Source of the DNA: an uncultured Actinomycetes bacterium
GTDB lineage: Bacteria > Actinomycetota > Actinomycetes > Nanopelagicales > Nanopelagicaceae
Direction of reading: 5' to 3'
NCBI GenBank assembly: GCA_937864205.1
Contig: CALMJB010000029.1
Span: 1-16,835, forward strand
DNA length: 16,835 nucleotides
Part shown: positions 7,598-15,211 of the stretch, in pieces
How positions within the stretch are numbered: position 1 is the stretch's first letter
Layout of the letters: each line of letters starts with the position of its first letter
Position numbers and translations under genes: made by a program
Notes under the pieces: generated by a model
Databases searched by the model: none
Told to the model about the DNA's origin: nothing
Seen by the model: the letters and a program-made list of their open reading frames with translations, nothing else

Positions 7598-8115
7598 CCA
7601 TTCACAGCAATCAATTTATCTTTAATCGACACGGTTAGGTTAAGTGGGTCTCCAACTTTTGCATCACAAGCGACCGCAAATCCAAATGTAATTGAAGCAT
7701 TTGCTGCAATCATGTCAGTTGGTTGACCATTGATGTTGTTATCGCCATCTAAAACATCAACACAATTTTTCCCACCGGCATTTGATGCGATGACTATTGT
7801 CGCTGGATCAAGTTCGCCGGAACCACCATTTTTTATAGTTACTGAAAATTTATTAGCTACCTGTCCCTTCACCCAATTTGATGCAAATTTTCCGGGAGTG
7901 AAATGCTCTGGCTCGGTAAGAGTTATGTTGATGCCGTTTCCTAAATCAAGTGGCGATCCAAAACCAGTGGTAATTGCCGGAGCTTCAGATTGAACTAGTT
8001 CAGAGGCTTGTGGATTCGGCGTATTGCTCTTGGTTTCTCCACCACCGCATCCAGCAAGAAGTAAAACCGCAGTCGGGATACTTAAAACTTTGGTGAGATT
8101 CTTAATTGAGCTCAT
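7585..8115 (-). CDS. small secreted lipoprotein of unknown function, DUF4352-like fold possible
   Basis: A 176-residue protein with a basic N-terminus, a hydrophobic stretch and the lipobox LAGC, so it should be lipidated and anchored outside the membrane. A Gly/Ser/Asn/Pro-rich linker (GGGETKSNTPNPQ) follows. The body is rich in beta-type sequence, with FSVTIKNGGSGELDPATIVI and ITFGFAVAC, resembling the immunoglobulin-like DUF4352 group often found in Gram-positive lipoproteins. Two cysteines in the body could form a disulfide. ATG 8115 was chosen because GGGGA lies 9 nt upstream; a TTG two codons earlier is also possible. No partner or substrate can be inferred from the neighbours. The lipoprotein call is sure; the fold is tentative. 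Confidence 0.75.
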   Translation of the reverse strand: MSSIKNLTKVLSIPTAVLLLAGCGGGETKSNTPNPQASELVQSEAPAITTGFGSPLDLGNGINITLTEPEHFTPGKFASNWVKGQVANKFSVTIKNGGSGELDPATIVIASNAGGKNCVDVLDGDNNINGQPTDMIAANASITFGFAVACDAKVGDPLNLTVSIKDKLIAVNGKLK

Positions 8116-8181
8116 TTGCAAATTTCCCCTAACCTAGAAGACAGATTTCTAATTTAAAAATTCCTGGCACTGCCCAAAACT

Positions 8182-10140
8182 TTACCAAATACGAACTCGT
8201 TGTTCCTTTGGTAAGTAGTGTTTATCGTTGCTTTTTACTGAGAATGCATCATGAAATTCATCTAAATTGGCTACCACTTGATTACAGCGAAATTCATCCG
8301 GGGAATGTGGGTCGATTGCGATGCGCCGGCGCACCTCTTCGGGGCGATATTTTCCGCGCCAGGATTGCGCCCAACCTAAGAAAAATCTCTGCCAACCGGT
8401 AAAGCCATCAATTGTGGCCGGCTCTTTTCCAGCCAGGCTGATTTGATAAGCCTTATAAGCAATTGTGAGACCGCCTAAATCGCCAATATTTTCGCCGATT
8501 GTCAGCGCGCCATTTACTTTTACATCGGCAGCCACGGTTGGTGAAAGCTGGTCATACTGCTTAATTAATTGGTCAGCCCGTTTTTCAAATTCGGTGCGAT
8601 CAGAATCGGTCCACCAATTTTCTAGATTGCCATCGCCATCATATTTAGAGCCTTGATCATCGAAGCCGTGTCCGATTTCGTGGCCAATTACCGCGCCGAT
8701 TCCACCGTAATTTGCCGCGTCATCATCGGCATCAACATCGAAAAATGGCGGTTGCAAAATCGCCGCCGGGAAGACAATCTCATTCATGCCTGGGTTGTAA
8801 TAAGCGTTAACGGTTTGGGGAGTCATGAACCATTCAGTTTTATCAACTGGGGAACCGATTTTGCTCAATTCATAATCTTGGTTGAACTTAGCAATTTGGG
8901 CGATGTTTTCAATTAAATTATTTGGTTTGATTGTTAACTTTGAATAATCACGCCATTTATCGGGATAGCCAATTTTTGGCGTGAATTTCTCAAGTTTTAC
9001 CAAGGCTTTTTCTTTAGTTTGCGCCGACATCCAATCAAGGGCTTTGATATCGATTCGATAAGCCTCAATTAAATTTGCCACTAATTTCTGCATTCGCTCT
9101 TTAGCTTTTGGTGGGAAATGGCGTTCAACATAAATTTGGCCAACCGCTTCACCTAAAGCGCCTTCTACTAATGCCACCGCACGTTTCCAACGATCTTTTA
9201 ATTGCGGAATTCCAGAAAGCACCGTGCCATAAAAATTAAAATTTTCATTAACCAAATCTTTATTCAAATAGGCAGCTTTGCTGGATAGTAAATGCCAAGT
9301 CAGCCAGAACCGCCAGGCATTTGTATCAAAGCTGGCGAGCAATTCATTTATCCCTTCAAAATAAGAGGGTTGCCGCACGATTACTTCAGATAAAACCTTT
9401 TCTGGAGTACCAGTGGACTTTATCCAAACTGGCCAATCAAAATTTGCCACCAATTTTTTAAGTTGATCGCCAGTCATCTTGTTATAGGTCAAAGTGGCAT
9501 CGCGATCTTTGACTTGATCCCAGTGCGTCTTAGCGATCTTGGTTTCAAGTTCCAGAATCGATTTGGCGGCAGTTGCGCCATCGGTTAGCCCGGCTAATAA
9601 GAACATCTTTTCAATATGAGCAAGCAAGGCAGAACGGATTGGCGCGTACTGTTCTTCGCGGTAATACGCCTCATCAGGTAGCGACAGTCCAGATTGACTT
9701 AAATAAATAATGTTACGGGTTGAGTCTTTGTGATCGGTCGTTACGTATCCGGAAAAGATTCCGCCCATACCGGCTGCTTCAAATTCACCAAGAATTTGGC
9801 AGAAATCTGACTTAGATTTGATCGAGAGTGCTCGGTCTAATTCTTTTGAAATTGGCGAGATTCCAAGTGATTCGATTTCTGCTTCCGCCATGAAAGATTT
9901 GTATAGGTCACCGATTTTTTGGGCGTTGCTACCGACCGAGGGATTTTGTGAGGATTGATCTTCAATGATTTTGCGAACCTGTTTTTCCGCTTCTTCAAAT
10001 AACCAATAAAAGGCGCCATCGCCGGCTCGATCTGATGGAATCTCGTACTCATCTAGCCACTTGCCATTCATGAATCGAAACAGATCATCTTGCGGACGCA
10101 CCGATTGTTTGATGTGCTTTAAGTCCAGACCACTTCGCAT
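8182..10140 (-). CDS. M13 family zinc metallopeptidase (PepO/Zmp1-like)
   Basis: A neprilysin-family endopeptidase that cuts short peptides. Numbering from an upstream GTG (10149), it shows NAYYNPGMNEIVFPAAIL at about 448-465 (substrate-binding region), HEIGH at 490-494 with zinc ligands His490 and His494 and catalytic Glu491, and GENIGDLGG at 552-560 with the third ligand Glu553 and Asp557. The N-terminal M13 domain begins with DLFRFMNGKW. No signal peptide or membrane helix is present, as in mycobacterial Zmp1, whose length is similar. The C-terminus RVRIW keeps the usual terminal Trp but lacks the Cys seen in many relatives. ATG 10140 was chosen because TAGAGT lies 7 nt upstream, implying a leaderless message. 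Divergent marR suggests shared control. Confidence 0.9.
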   Translation of the reverse strand: MRSGLDLKHIKQSVRPQDDLFRFMNGKWLDEYEIPSDRAGDGAFYWLFEEAEKQVRKIIEDQSSQNPSVGSNAQKIGDLYKSFMAEAEIESLGISPISKELDRALSIKSKSDFCQILGEFEAAGMGGIFSGYVTTDHKDSTRNIIYLSQSGLSLPDEAYYREEQYAPIRSALLAHIEKMFLLAGLTDGATAAKSILELETKIAKTHWDQVKDRDATLTYNKMTGDQLKKLVANFDWPVWIKSTGTPEKVLSEVIVRQPSYFEGINELLASFDTNAWRFWLTWHLLSSKAAYLNKDLVNENFNFYGTVLSGIPQLKDRWKRAVALVEGALGEAVGQIYVERHFPPKAKERMQKLVANLIEAYRIDIKALDWMSAQTKEKALVKLEKFTPKIGYPDKWRDYSKLTIKPNNLIENIAQIAKFNQDYELSKIGSPVDKTEWFMTPQTVNAYYNPGMNEIVFPAAILQPPFFDVDADDDAANYGGIGAVIGHEIGHGFDDQGSKYDGDGNLENWWTDSDRTEFEKRADQLIKQYDQLSPTVAADVKVNGALTIGENIGDLGGLTIAYKAYQISLAGKEPATIDGFTGWQRFFLGWAQSWRGKYRPEEVRRRIAIDPHSPDEFRCNQVVANLDEFHDAFSVKSNDKHYLPKEQRVRIW

Positions 10141-10147
10141 GGGCGGC

Positions 10148-10153
10148 ACTCTA
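10148..10153 (-). promoter_or_regulatory. candidate -10 box for a leaderless M13 peptidase transcript
   Basis: On the minus strand TAGAGT (10153 to 10148) is followed by 7 nt and then the ATG at 10140. It fits the actinobacterial TANNNT -10 consensus, with transcription starting at or next to the start codon. No Shine-Dalgarno is present upstream of either possible start. Confidence 0.4.
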
Positions 10154-10190
10154 CCGATTTAAGGACTGAAATTCCTATCTGATGAATTAG

Positions 10191-10202
10191 TTGAAATTTC
10201 AA
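10191..10202. promoter_or_regulatory. perfect 12-bp palindrome, likely MarR operator
   Basis: TTGAAATTTCAA is a perfect palindrome one base upstream of the TAAACT -10 box of marR, inside the 75-bp divergent region shared with the M13 peptidase gene. MarR dimers typically bind palindromes overlapping their own promoter, so autoregulation and joint control of the peptidase are plausible. A possible half-site, TGAAATT, lies at about 10167-10173. The binding role is inferred from position and symmetry. Confidence 0.5.
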
Positions 10203-10203
10203 G

Positions 10204-10209
10204 TAAACT
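10204..10209 (+). promoter_or_regulatory. candidate -10 box for a leaderless marR transcript
   Basis: TAAACT is followed by exactly 6 nt and the ATG at 10216. There is no Shine-Dalgarno. A weak -35-like CTGATG lies 19 bp upstream, at 10179-10184. nadE shows nearly the same layout (CTGACG, 19 bp, TACTCT, 6 nt, GTG). Confidence 0.5.
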
Positions 10210-10215
10210 TCGGTC

Positions 10216-10716
10216 ATGGCAAAGCCGGTGCAATCGAATTCGAAAACAAAAGCTAATTGGTTGAATCCGCGCGAAATGAAGGCTTGGCGAAATTACATAA
10301 TCTCCGCCCGCAGATTGTTAGATGCCTTAGACAATGATTTAGATGGACATGATTTATCAATGCCAGATTATGAAGTTTTAGCGCAATTATCTGAGGCACC
10401 TAATCGTCGGATGCGAATGAGTGATCTGGCGCAGACCGCGTTGATTTCCAAATCGCGACTTTCTCACCGCATGAAGGTGATGGAAAAGGCTGGCTGGGTG
10501 CGCCGCGAAACTTGTCCAATAGACAAGCGTGGCTCATTTGCCATCATGACTGAAAAGGGATGGCGCGCAATAGTTAAAGCTGCGCCAGATCATGTGGAGA
10601 GTGTGCGCAAACGGTTCATCGATAACTTAAGCACCAAGGATCAAGAGGAAATCGCCCGGATATTTAATCGAATTGGTTTGGAACTGCGCGATCAATATCA
10701 GCGCGAAGAGAAGTAG
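10216..10716 (+). CDS. MarR family transcriptional regulator
   Basis: A 166-residue winged-helix DNA-binding protein, expected to work as a dimer. Helical N-terminal residues 17-45 form part of the dimer interface. The helix-turn-helix covers about 66-92 (MRMSDLAQTALISKSRLSHR is the core). The wing contains the family motif Asp103-Lys-Arg-Gly-Ser-Phe-Ala followed by LT-like MTEKG at 111-115. A basic, polar tail of about 14 residues precedes the fold at the N-terminus. The ligand is unknown. The single Cys100, next to the wing, could make it redox sensitive, but this is speculation. The start is fixed by a TAAACT box 6 nt upstream. A palindrome in the promoter suggests that it controls itself and the divergent peptidase. 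A strong terminator follows. Confidence 0.88.
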   Translation: MAKPVQSNSKTKANWLNPREMKAWRNYIISARRLLDALDNDLDGHDLSMPDYEVLAQLSEAPNRRMRMSDLAQTALISKSRLSHRMKVMEKAGWVRRETCPIDKRGSFAIMTEKGWRAIVKAAPDHVESVRKRFIDNLSTKDQEEIARIFNRIGLELRDQYQREEK

Positions 10717-10730
10717 TTAGAGAAATAAAA

Positions 10731-10756
10731 AAACCCCGCCGTTGCCGGCGGGGTTT
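10731..10756. terminator. bidirectional intrinsic terminator between marR and the Arg/Lys-rich gene
   Basis: AAACCCCGCCG at 10731-10741 pairs perfectly with CGGCGGGGTTT at 10746-10756 around TTGC. On the minus strand the GC stem is followed by seven T residues and then ATTTC, an excellent terminator for the Arg/Lys-rich gene. On the plus strand it is followed by TTTCT and, a little later, a T-run, which suits marR, whose stop is 14 nt upstream. Confidence 0.9.
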
Positions 10757-10770
10757 CTAAAAAGACTTTT

Positions 10771-10914
10771 TTACTTAGCCTTCTTACGACGACGACGCTT
10801 TGGAGCAGCCGCAGCCTTCTTACGACGACGACGCTTTGGAGCTGACTTAGCAGCTTTCTTGCGACGACGACGCTTTGGAGCTGCTTTTGCAGCTTTTTTA
10901 CGACGTTTTGCCAC
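10771..10914 (-). CDS. 47-aa Arg/Lys-rich tandem-repeat protein, histone H1/protamine-like
   Basis: GTG at 10914-10912 opens a 47-codon frame with an excellent Shine-Dalgarno (AAGGAG, 10926-10921) and a strong terminator after the stop. After MAKRRKKAAKA the protein consists of three near-identical units of 12-13 residues, APKRRRRKKAA, with prolines at 13, 26 and 38. About two thirds of the residues are Arg or Lys and nearly all the rest Ala, Pro or Ser. This composition resembles histone H1 tails, the tails of actinobacterial HU proteins, and protamines. Binding to DNA or RNA as a nucleoid or ribosome-associated protein is therefore inferred. It lacks an HU fold and is not a ribosomal protein I recognise. 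The frame uses CGT, AAG and GCT repeatedly, as highly expressed genes do. Larger ORFs over the same bases in other frames lack these signals. Confidence 0.8.
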   Translation of the reverse strand: MAKRRKKAAKAAPKRRRRKKAAKSAPKRRRRKKAAAAPKRRRRKKAK

Positions 10915-10935
10915 TTATTTCTCCTTACAGAGTGT

Positions 10936-10969
10936 GGTTCGGATCCGTCACCGAACCGGTTCGAGGATA
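10936..10969 (-). promoter_or_regulatory. candidate promoter and inverted repeats in the leader of the Arg/Lys-rich gene
   Basis: On the minus strand a TATCCT -10-like box (10969-10964) is directly followed by the perfect palindrome CGAACCGGTTCG (10963-10952), which would cover the transcription start. GGTTCGG (10957-10951) can also pair with CCGAACC (10942-10936) as a 7-bp hairpin with an 8-nt loop, ending 9 nt before the Shine-Dalgarno. The palindrome may be an operator and the hairpin an RNA element; the two use the same bases. The -35 region is weak. Confidence 0.4.
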
Positions 10970-11160
10970 AGCGTGGCACTAATTGACAAAAGATTCCACT
11001 ATTTTTCACTAAAACTTAGGGGTGTGTCGCAACTTTATTTTTGAAGTTTTTTGTGCAAATTAATCGCATTTTGACACCTAATTTGGTGCATTTTCACCTT
11101 ATAAGTGAGTAATGAGGTAGTAAAAAAGCATTAATTAGGGCGCAAATCATTAAATTTAGT
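10970..11160. other. AT-rich intergenic stretch without recognisable gene
   Basis: This is the distal part of the 260-bp gap between the Arg/Lys-rich gene and the MFS gene. I see no RNA gene and no start codon with a Shine-Dalgarno. An imperfect palindrome CACCTAATTTGGTG lies near 11076-11089. The stretch probably holds upstream promoter elements of the Arg/Lys-rich gene. Confidence 0.4.
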
Positions 11161-11187
11161 AAAAAATTGCTGAATTAATTCAAATTT
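11161..11187 (-). terminator. AT-rich candidate terminator of the panB-MFS unit
   Basis: On the minus strand AAATTTGAA can pair with TTCA-GC-AATTT (two unpaired bases) around TTAA, followed at once by a run of six T (11166-11161). The core TGAATTAATTCA is a perfect palindrome that includes the stop codon of the MFS gene. It lacks G-C pairs, so strength is doubtful. Confidence 0.4.
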
Positions 11188-12422
11188 GCCCGTTTTTTTC
11201 GTTCTGCGGCTGCAAACTCGTTAGTAGATAGGTCGTAATTCCAGAACTTAGGGAAACTTTTGGCAGCCAAAATTACAAAGCCAATGCAAAGTAACCCGCC
11301 ACTTACCACCGAAGTACGCAAACTGGTTCGATCTGCCACTAATCCCGATCTTGCCTGCCCACCAAGCGGACCTATTGAGTACGAAAGTAATTCAATCCCG
11401 GCCAATCGTCCGCGATATTCATCTGAGATGGATTGATTCCAAACCGCACTTCTAAACAGAGCAGAGATTTCATCGCAGGCACCAGAGATCATAAGAAATA
11501 AAAGCACCCACCAAACATTGTCAATTAATCCGGCCAGTGTTATTGCCGCGCCCCATCCGATTGCTGCAAATGTAATTGCCCGACCATGGTGGTTTACACG
11601 GTTAATCCACTTGCTAGTAACAATTACTGCGAAGGCTCCAACCGAAAGTGAGGCATAAAAAAATCCAAGTGACCAAGGTGCTTTAACTTGTTCGGCCCAA
11701 AATGGAAAAAGTGCGTAAGGAAATGCAAAAAACATCGCCGCTAAATCAACACAATAAGTTCCTAATAAATCTTTGCGGCCAAGGGCGTATTTGACCCCGC
11801 CCACCAGGCTGGAAAGTGAGGGTTTTTCGCTCTCTTTAGATGAAGGCACCGGCAAAACTTTAAGCAGAATAACAATTCCAATTAAGTAGGAAAGCACATC
11901 TAATGCGAATGCAATTTTAACTCCAGCGGTGGCAATAAGAATTCCAGCAATTGATGGCGCCACAATTAAATTGAATTGTCTTCGCAAACTGATTAAAGAG
12001 TTTGCCGCTGGCAGATCTTGATGGCTAACTAATCTGGGCAGCATCGCATCCGCGCTGGGTCGCTGCAAGCCATCGACAGCGGCAAATAAAACTGTCACAA
12101 AATAGATCAACCAAACCTTCGGATTAGGAAGCAGTGCATTGACTAGTAAGACTGCGGTGATAAGTAAGGCACTGGCTTCGGTGAGAATCAGCATTTTGCG
12201 TCGATCAATGTGGTCAGCCAGAACCCCGCCATAAAGTCCAAAAATAATTAGTGGAATTAATTCAACTAAGCCAAGCAAGCCAACCGCTAGGTATGAGTTG
12301 GTTAGCTCTTTAAGTTGAAAGGGCAATGCCACATAAGTGAGCATGATGCCAAAATGTGAAATGAAGCCAGAGATCCAGACCAACCGGAAATCGCGGTACT
12401 TTTTAAAAGGCGCAAGATCCAT
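11175..12422 (-). CDS. MFS transporter, probable exporter (EntS/MFS_3-like)
   Basis: A polytopic membrane protein of about 415 residues with roughly 12 hydrophobic helices and a basic C-terminal tail (AAAERKKRAN). The loop after the second helix carries the MFS motif A, GGVLADHIDRRK. The N-terminal PFKKYRDFRLVW is characteristic of the EntS/MFS_3 group of drug and siderophore exporters. The substrate cannot be predicted. It lies 27-54 nt downstream of panB on the same strand and is probably co-transcribed, but panB gives no clear hint of function. I chose ATG 12422; a TTG at 12449 would add nine residues. Neither has a Shine-Dalgarno, so the start is uncertain. Confidence 0.82.
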   Translation of the reverse strand: MDLAPFKKYRDFRLVWISGFISHFGIMLTYVALPFQLKELTNSYLAVGLLGLVELIPLIIFGLYGGVLADHIDRRKMLILTEASALLITAVLLVNALLPNPKVWLIYFVTVLFAAVDGLQRPSADAMLPRLVSHQDLPAANSLISLRRQFNLIVAPSIAGILIATAGVKIAFALDVLSYLIGIVILLKVLPVPSSKESEKPSLSSLVGGVKYALGRKDLLGTYCVDLAAMFFAFPYALFPFWAEQVKAPWSLGFFYASLSVGAFAVIVTSKWINRVNHHGRAITFAAIGWGAAITLAGLIDNVWWVLLFLMISGACDEISALFRSAVWNQSISDEYRGRLAGIELLSYSIGPLGGQARSGLVADRTSLRTSVVSGGLLCIGFVILAAKSFPKFWNYDLSTNEFAAAERKKRANLN

Positions 12423-12476
12423 TCCGAACTTGCTCAACTTGCTGGTCAATCTTGTAATCGCAATTTGATTGGGGAT

Positions 12477-13289
12477 TTAATCCTTAAAACTTTGCTCATC
12501 TGTCGGAAATTTACCATCGGCTACATCCTTCGCCCATTCTTTGGCCGCATTGCTCATTTCCGTTCTCAAATTTCGGTAAGCCTTGGCAAGTTTTGGTGGA
12601 TTTTGCGTTAATCCCATCAAATCTGTCCAGACCAAAACTTGGGCATCGCAATGAACTCCGGCGCCGATTCCAATTGTCGGTACCGAAACCATCTTCGTTA
12701 TCTCTTTCGCAAGTTCGGCTGGCACCAACTCCAAAATGATTGCAAAAACTCCCGCTTCAACTAATGCTTTTGCATCATCTATTACCCGGGTTCGATCTGC
12801 GCCACGGCCTTGAACTTTGAATCCACCAAGTGCGTGAACTGATTGCGGAGTAAGACCGATATGACCCATCACCGGAATTCCGGCATTAATTAAGGCTTTG
12901 ATTTGTGGCACGACTTTTCGGCCACCCTCTAATTTAACCGCCTGCACCTTCGCCTCTTTGAAGAACCGAATTCCGGTGGCAAGTGCTTGCTCTGCGCCAG
13001 ATTCATAAGAACCAAATGGAAAGTCAGCTACCACCATTGCAGTTTTCGAGGAATTAACTACCGCTCTGGCCAGCGGAATCAATTCATCTACCGTGACTGG
13101 AATTGTGTTTTCTTCGCCAAAGAAATTATTTCCGGCGCTATCGCCGACAAGTAAAACTGGAATACCAGCTTGATCAAAAATTGCAGCGCTCATTTGCTCG
13201 TAACTTGTGAGCATGGCCCATTTTTCGCCGGCCGTTTTCTTAGCAGCTAATTGGGTGATGGTGACGCGGGATGTAGTGGCGTTACTCAT
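12477..13289 (-). CDS. panB: 3-methyl-2-oxobutanoate hydroxymethyltransferase
   Basis: First committed step of pantothenate and coenzyme A synthesis: transfers a hydroxymethyl group from methylene-tetrahydrofolate to 2-oxoisovalerate in the cytoplasm. The TIM-barrel signature is complete: GDSAGNNFFG at 49-58 with Ser51, the metal ligand Asp89 in VADFPFG, Lys119 and Glu121 in VKLEGG, GHIGLTPQSVHALGGFKVQG at 142-161, and the catalytic candidate Glu187 in ELVP. PTIGIGAG follows at 204-211. Relative offsets agree with the E. coli enzyme. The length of 270 is normal. ATG 13289 has no clear Shine-Dalgarno and no obvious TANNNT at the right distance, so its promoter is not resolved. It is divergent from nadE, another cofactor gene, and is followed by the MFS gene. 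Confidence 0.95.
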   Translation of the reverse strand: MSNATTSRVTITQLAAKKTAGEKWAMLTSYEQMSAAIFDQAGIPVLLVGDSAGNNFFGEENTIPVTVDELIPLARAVVNSSKTAMVVADFPFGSYESGAEQALATGIRFFKEAKVQAVKLEGGRKVVPQIKALINAGIPVMGHIGLTPQSVHALGGFKVQGRGADRTRVIDDAKALVEAGVFAIILELVPAELAKEITKMVSVPTIGIGAGVHCDAQVLVWTDLMGLTQNPPKLAKAYRNLRTEMSNAAKEWAKDVADGKFPTDEQSFKD

Positions 13290-13392
13290 TTGCTAGTACC
13301 AATTTGCCAGCAGTAAAAGTTCATTGGAAATTGCTCCGATTCTGATCAAGGCCTATAAGGTCCCTGTCTGACGCGCTAATTCTATCTTGTTG

Positions 13393-13398
13393 TACTCT
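13393..13398 (+). promoter_or_regulatory. candidate -10 box for a leaderless nadE transcript
   Basis: TACTCT is followed by exactly 6 nt and the GTG at 13405, with no Shine-Dalgarno in between. A -35-like CTGACG lies at 13368-13373, 19 bp upstream. This sets the GTG start and implies transcription beginning at the start codon. Confidence 0.55.
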
Positions 13399-13404
13399 TG
13401 AAAA

Positions 13405-15156
13405 GTGAAGCCGGAAAATTCCCAATTTATACAACAGATTGCCAGTAATTCGACTGGCAGTGGAAAAACTCTTGGTCAAATTCGCATTGCTTTGGCACAA
13501 GTAAATCCAACTGTTGGAGATCTGGCGGCAAATGCTGAGTTAGTTTTGAAGCATGCCAAAGATGCTGCCGAATCTGGTGCAGTTGTTGTGGTTTTCCCCG
13601 AAATGGTTTTAACCGGATATCCAGTTGAAGATCTAGCCAACCGTCCGACCTTTAGGGCGGCATCAATTAATGCAATAAATAAATTAGCAGCAGATGTAAA
13701 ACTAGCCGGCTTGGGCGAGCTGACACTATTAGTTGGTTATCTCGGACAATCTTCCACAAATGAGCCGCAAAATTGCCTAGCGGTAATTCACCAAGGCGAA
13801 GTTCGCATCAACTATATAAAACATCATCTGCCTAATTACGGGGTGTTTGATGAATTTCGAAACTTTAAGCCCGGTGATAAATCAGTGGTAATTCGAGTCT
13901 GCGGCGTCGATATCGGGCTGGCAATTTGTGAAGATATTTGGCAATCCGGTGGCACATTCTCTGAATTAGCCCGCCGAACTCCCGGCTTGATTTTGGTACC
14001 TAATGGTTCACCGTATGAACGAAACAAAGATGATCGACGTTTGGAATTAGTTAAACAACGTGCCCGAGAAATTGGTGCACCGTTGGCATATGTAAATATG
14101 ACTGGCGGACAAGATGATTTGGTTTTTGATGGTGACACGATCGTGGTTGGCGCTGGATCTAATTTAATTGCACGTGCACCGCAATTCATGGATGGTCTGA
14201 TGGTGGTCGATTTAGATGTTTTACTTAATACATCTACGCCAGATTTAGTTATTTCTGAACCGCCAATAATTGCTTACCAAAAAATACAACACGGAGTTGC
14301 AGTTCGACTTTCCGATGAAGAAGAAGTCTGGCAAGCGCTTGTAATGGGATTACGAGATTACGTGATCAAAAACGGATTCAAATCGGTGATTGTTGGTTTA
14401 TCAGGTGGAATTGATTCGGCTTTGGTAGCGGCCATCGCTTGCGACGCTATTGGTGCAGATCGAGTTCATGGAATCGCCTTGCCCAGCAAATATTCTTCTG
14501 CACATTCTTTAAATGATGCCAAACAATCGGCAATAAATACCGGCCTAAATTTTCGAGTAATTGAAATCGAACCAATGGTGCAAAGTTTTGTCTCTAATCT
14601 GCATCTTTCTGGAATTGCCGAAGAAAATATTCAAGCTCGGGTGCGTGGTTCAACTTTGATGGCGCTTTCAAATTCCGAAGGTCATTTAGTTTTAGCAACC
14701 GGAAACAAATCAGAGTTAGCGGTTGGATATTCCACTTTATATGGTGATGCGGTTGGCGGTTTTGCACCAATTAAAGATATTTATAAGACCGATGTTTGGA
14801 ATTTAGCAAAGTGGCGAAATTCCGTAGCGATTTCCCAAAATTTAGTACCGCCGATTCCGCAGAATTCAATTGATAAAGAACCCAGTGCGGAACTGCGGCC
14901 AAATCAAAAGGACACTGATTCCTTGCCAGATTACAAATTGCTTGATCAAATTTTGCGAATATATATAGAGGGAGATGGCGGAAAAAGTGGTGCAATCTCT
15001 GCCGGTTTTGATCAACAATTGGTGGAACGGGTCTTACAAATGGTTGATCGTGCGGAATATAAGCGTCGCCAATATCCACCTGGTACGAAAATCTCTGCCC
15101 GCGCATTTGGAAAAGATCGCCGATTGCCGATTACCTCACACTGGATCGAAAAATAA
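13405..15156 (+). CDS. nadE: glutamine-dependent NAD(+) synthetase
   Basis: Last step of NAD synthesis: amidates nicotinate adenine dinucleotide with ATP, using ammonia released from glutamine. It is a two-domain fusion. The N-terminal nitrilase-type glutaminase (about 26-285) shows the Glu-Lys-Cys triad: Glu66 in FPEMVLTGY, Lys139 in YIKHHLPNYGVFDE, and Cys175 in ICEDIW. The C-terminal synthetase has the P-loop SGGIDS at 333-338, then LATGNKSELAVGYSTLYGD and a C-terminal KISARAFGKDRRLPI. At 583 residues it has the usual length of the shorter fused form. It carries about 25 polar residues before the first strand, longer than many homologues, but no later in-frame start is visible and the -10 spacing supports the GTG. 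It is divergent from panB. Confidence 0.95.
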   Translation: MKPENSQFIQQIASNSTGSGKTLGQIRIALAQVNPTVGDLAANAELVLKHAKDAAESGAVVVVFPEMVLTGYPVEDLANRPTFRAASINAINKLAADVKLAGLGELTLLVGYLGQSSTNEPQNCLAVIHQGEVRINYIKHHLPNYGVFDEFRNFKPGDKSVVIRVCGVDIGLAICEDIWQSGGTFSELARRTPGLILVPNGSPYERNKDDRRLELVKQRAREIGAPLAYVNMTGGQDDLVFDGDTIVVGAGSNLIARAPQFMDGLMVVDLDVLLNTSTPDLVISEPPIIAYQKIQHGVAVRLSDEEEVWQALVMGLRDYVIKNGFKSVIVGLSGGIDSALVAAIACDAIGADRVHGIALPSKYSSAHSLNDAKQSAINTGLNFRVIEIEPMVQSFVSNLHLSGIAEENIQARVRGSTLMALSNSEGHLVLATGNKSELAVGYSTLYGDAVGGFAPIKDIYKTDVWNLAKWRNSVAISQNLVPPIPQNSIDKEPSAELRPNQKDTDSLPDYKLLDQILRIYIEGDGGKSGAISAGFDQQLVERVLQMVDRAEYKRRQYPPGTKISARAFGKDRRLPITSHWIEK

Positions 15157-15200
15157 TTTCGCAAAGTATTTGCAAGTAGCGAAATTGCAGAACCCTTTTT
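15155..15200 (+). terminator. weak candidate terminator of nadE
   Basis: AATTTCGC at 15155-15162 pairs with GCGAAATT at 15179-15186 around a 16-nt loop that can itself fold (GCAAA/TTTGC). Ten nucleotides later comes a run of five T (15196-15200), which also leads into the -10 box of the next unit. The distance between stem and T-run makes this only a modest terminator. Confidence 0.3.
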
Positions 15201-15205
15201 AGAAT
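15200..15205 (+). promoter_or_regulatory. -10 box of the cysteine operon, leaderless start at the leader ORF
   Basis: TAGAAT is followed by exactly 6 nt and the ATG at 15212, the same spacing as for marR and nadE. The -35 region is weak (TAGCGA at 15177-15182 has a 17-bp spacer). It predicts that the transcript begins at or next to the ATG of the leader peptide, which needs no Shine-Dalgarno. Confidence 0.6.
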
Positions 15206-15211
15206 TTACCC

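Noticed and set aside
10742..11044. Open frame of 100 codons on the plus strand rich in FLRRRRFGAA, and a 103-codon minus-strand frame (10698-11009) rich in QSVVVVRR
   Set aside because: Both are other-frame readings of the repeats that encode the 47-aa Arg/Lys-rich protein. That frame alone has a fitting ribosome site, start and terminator.
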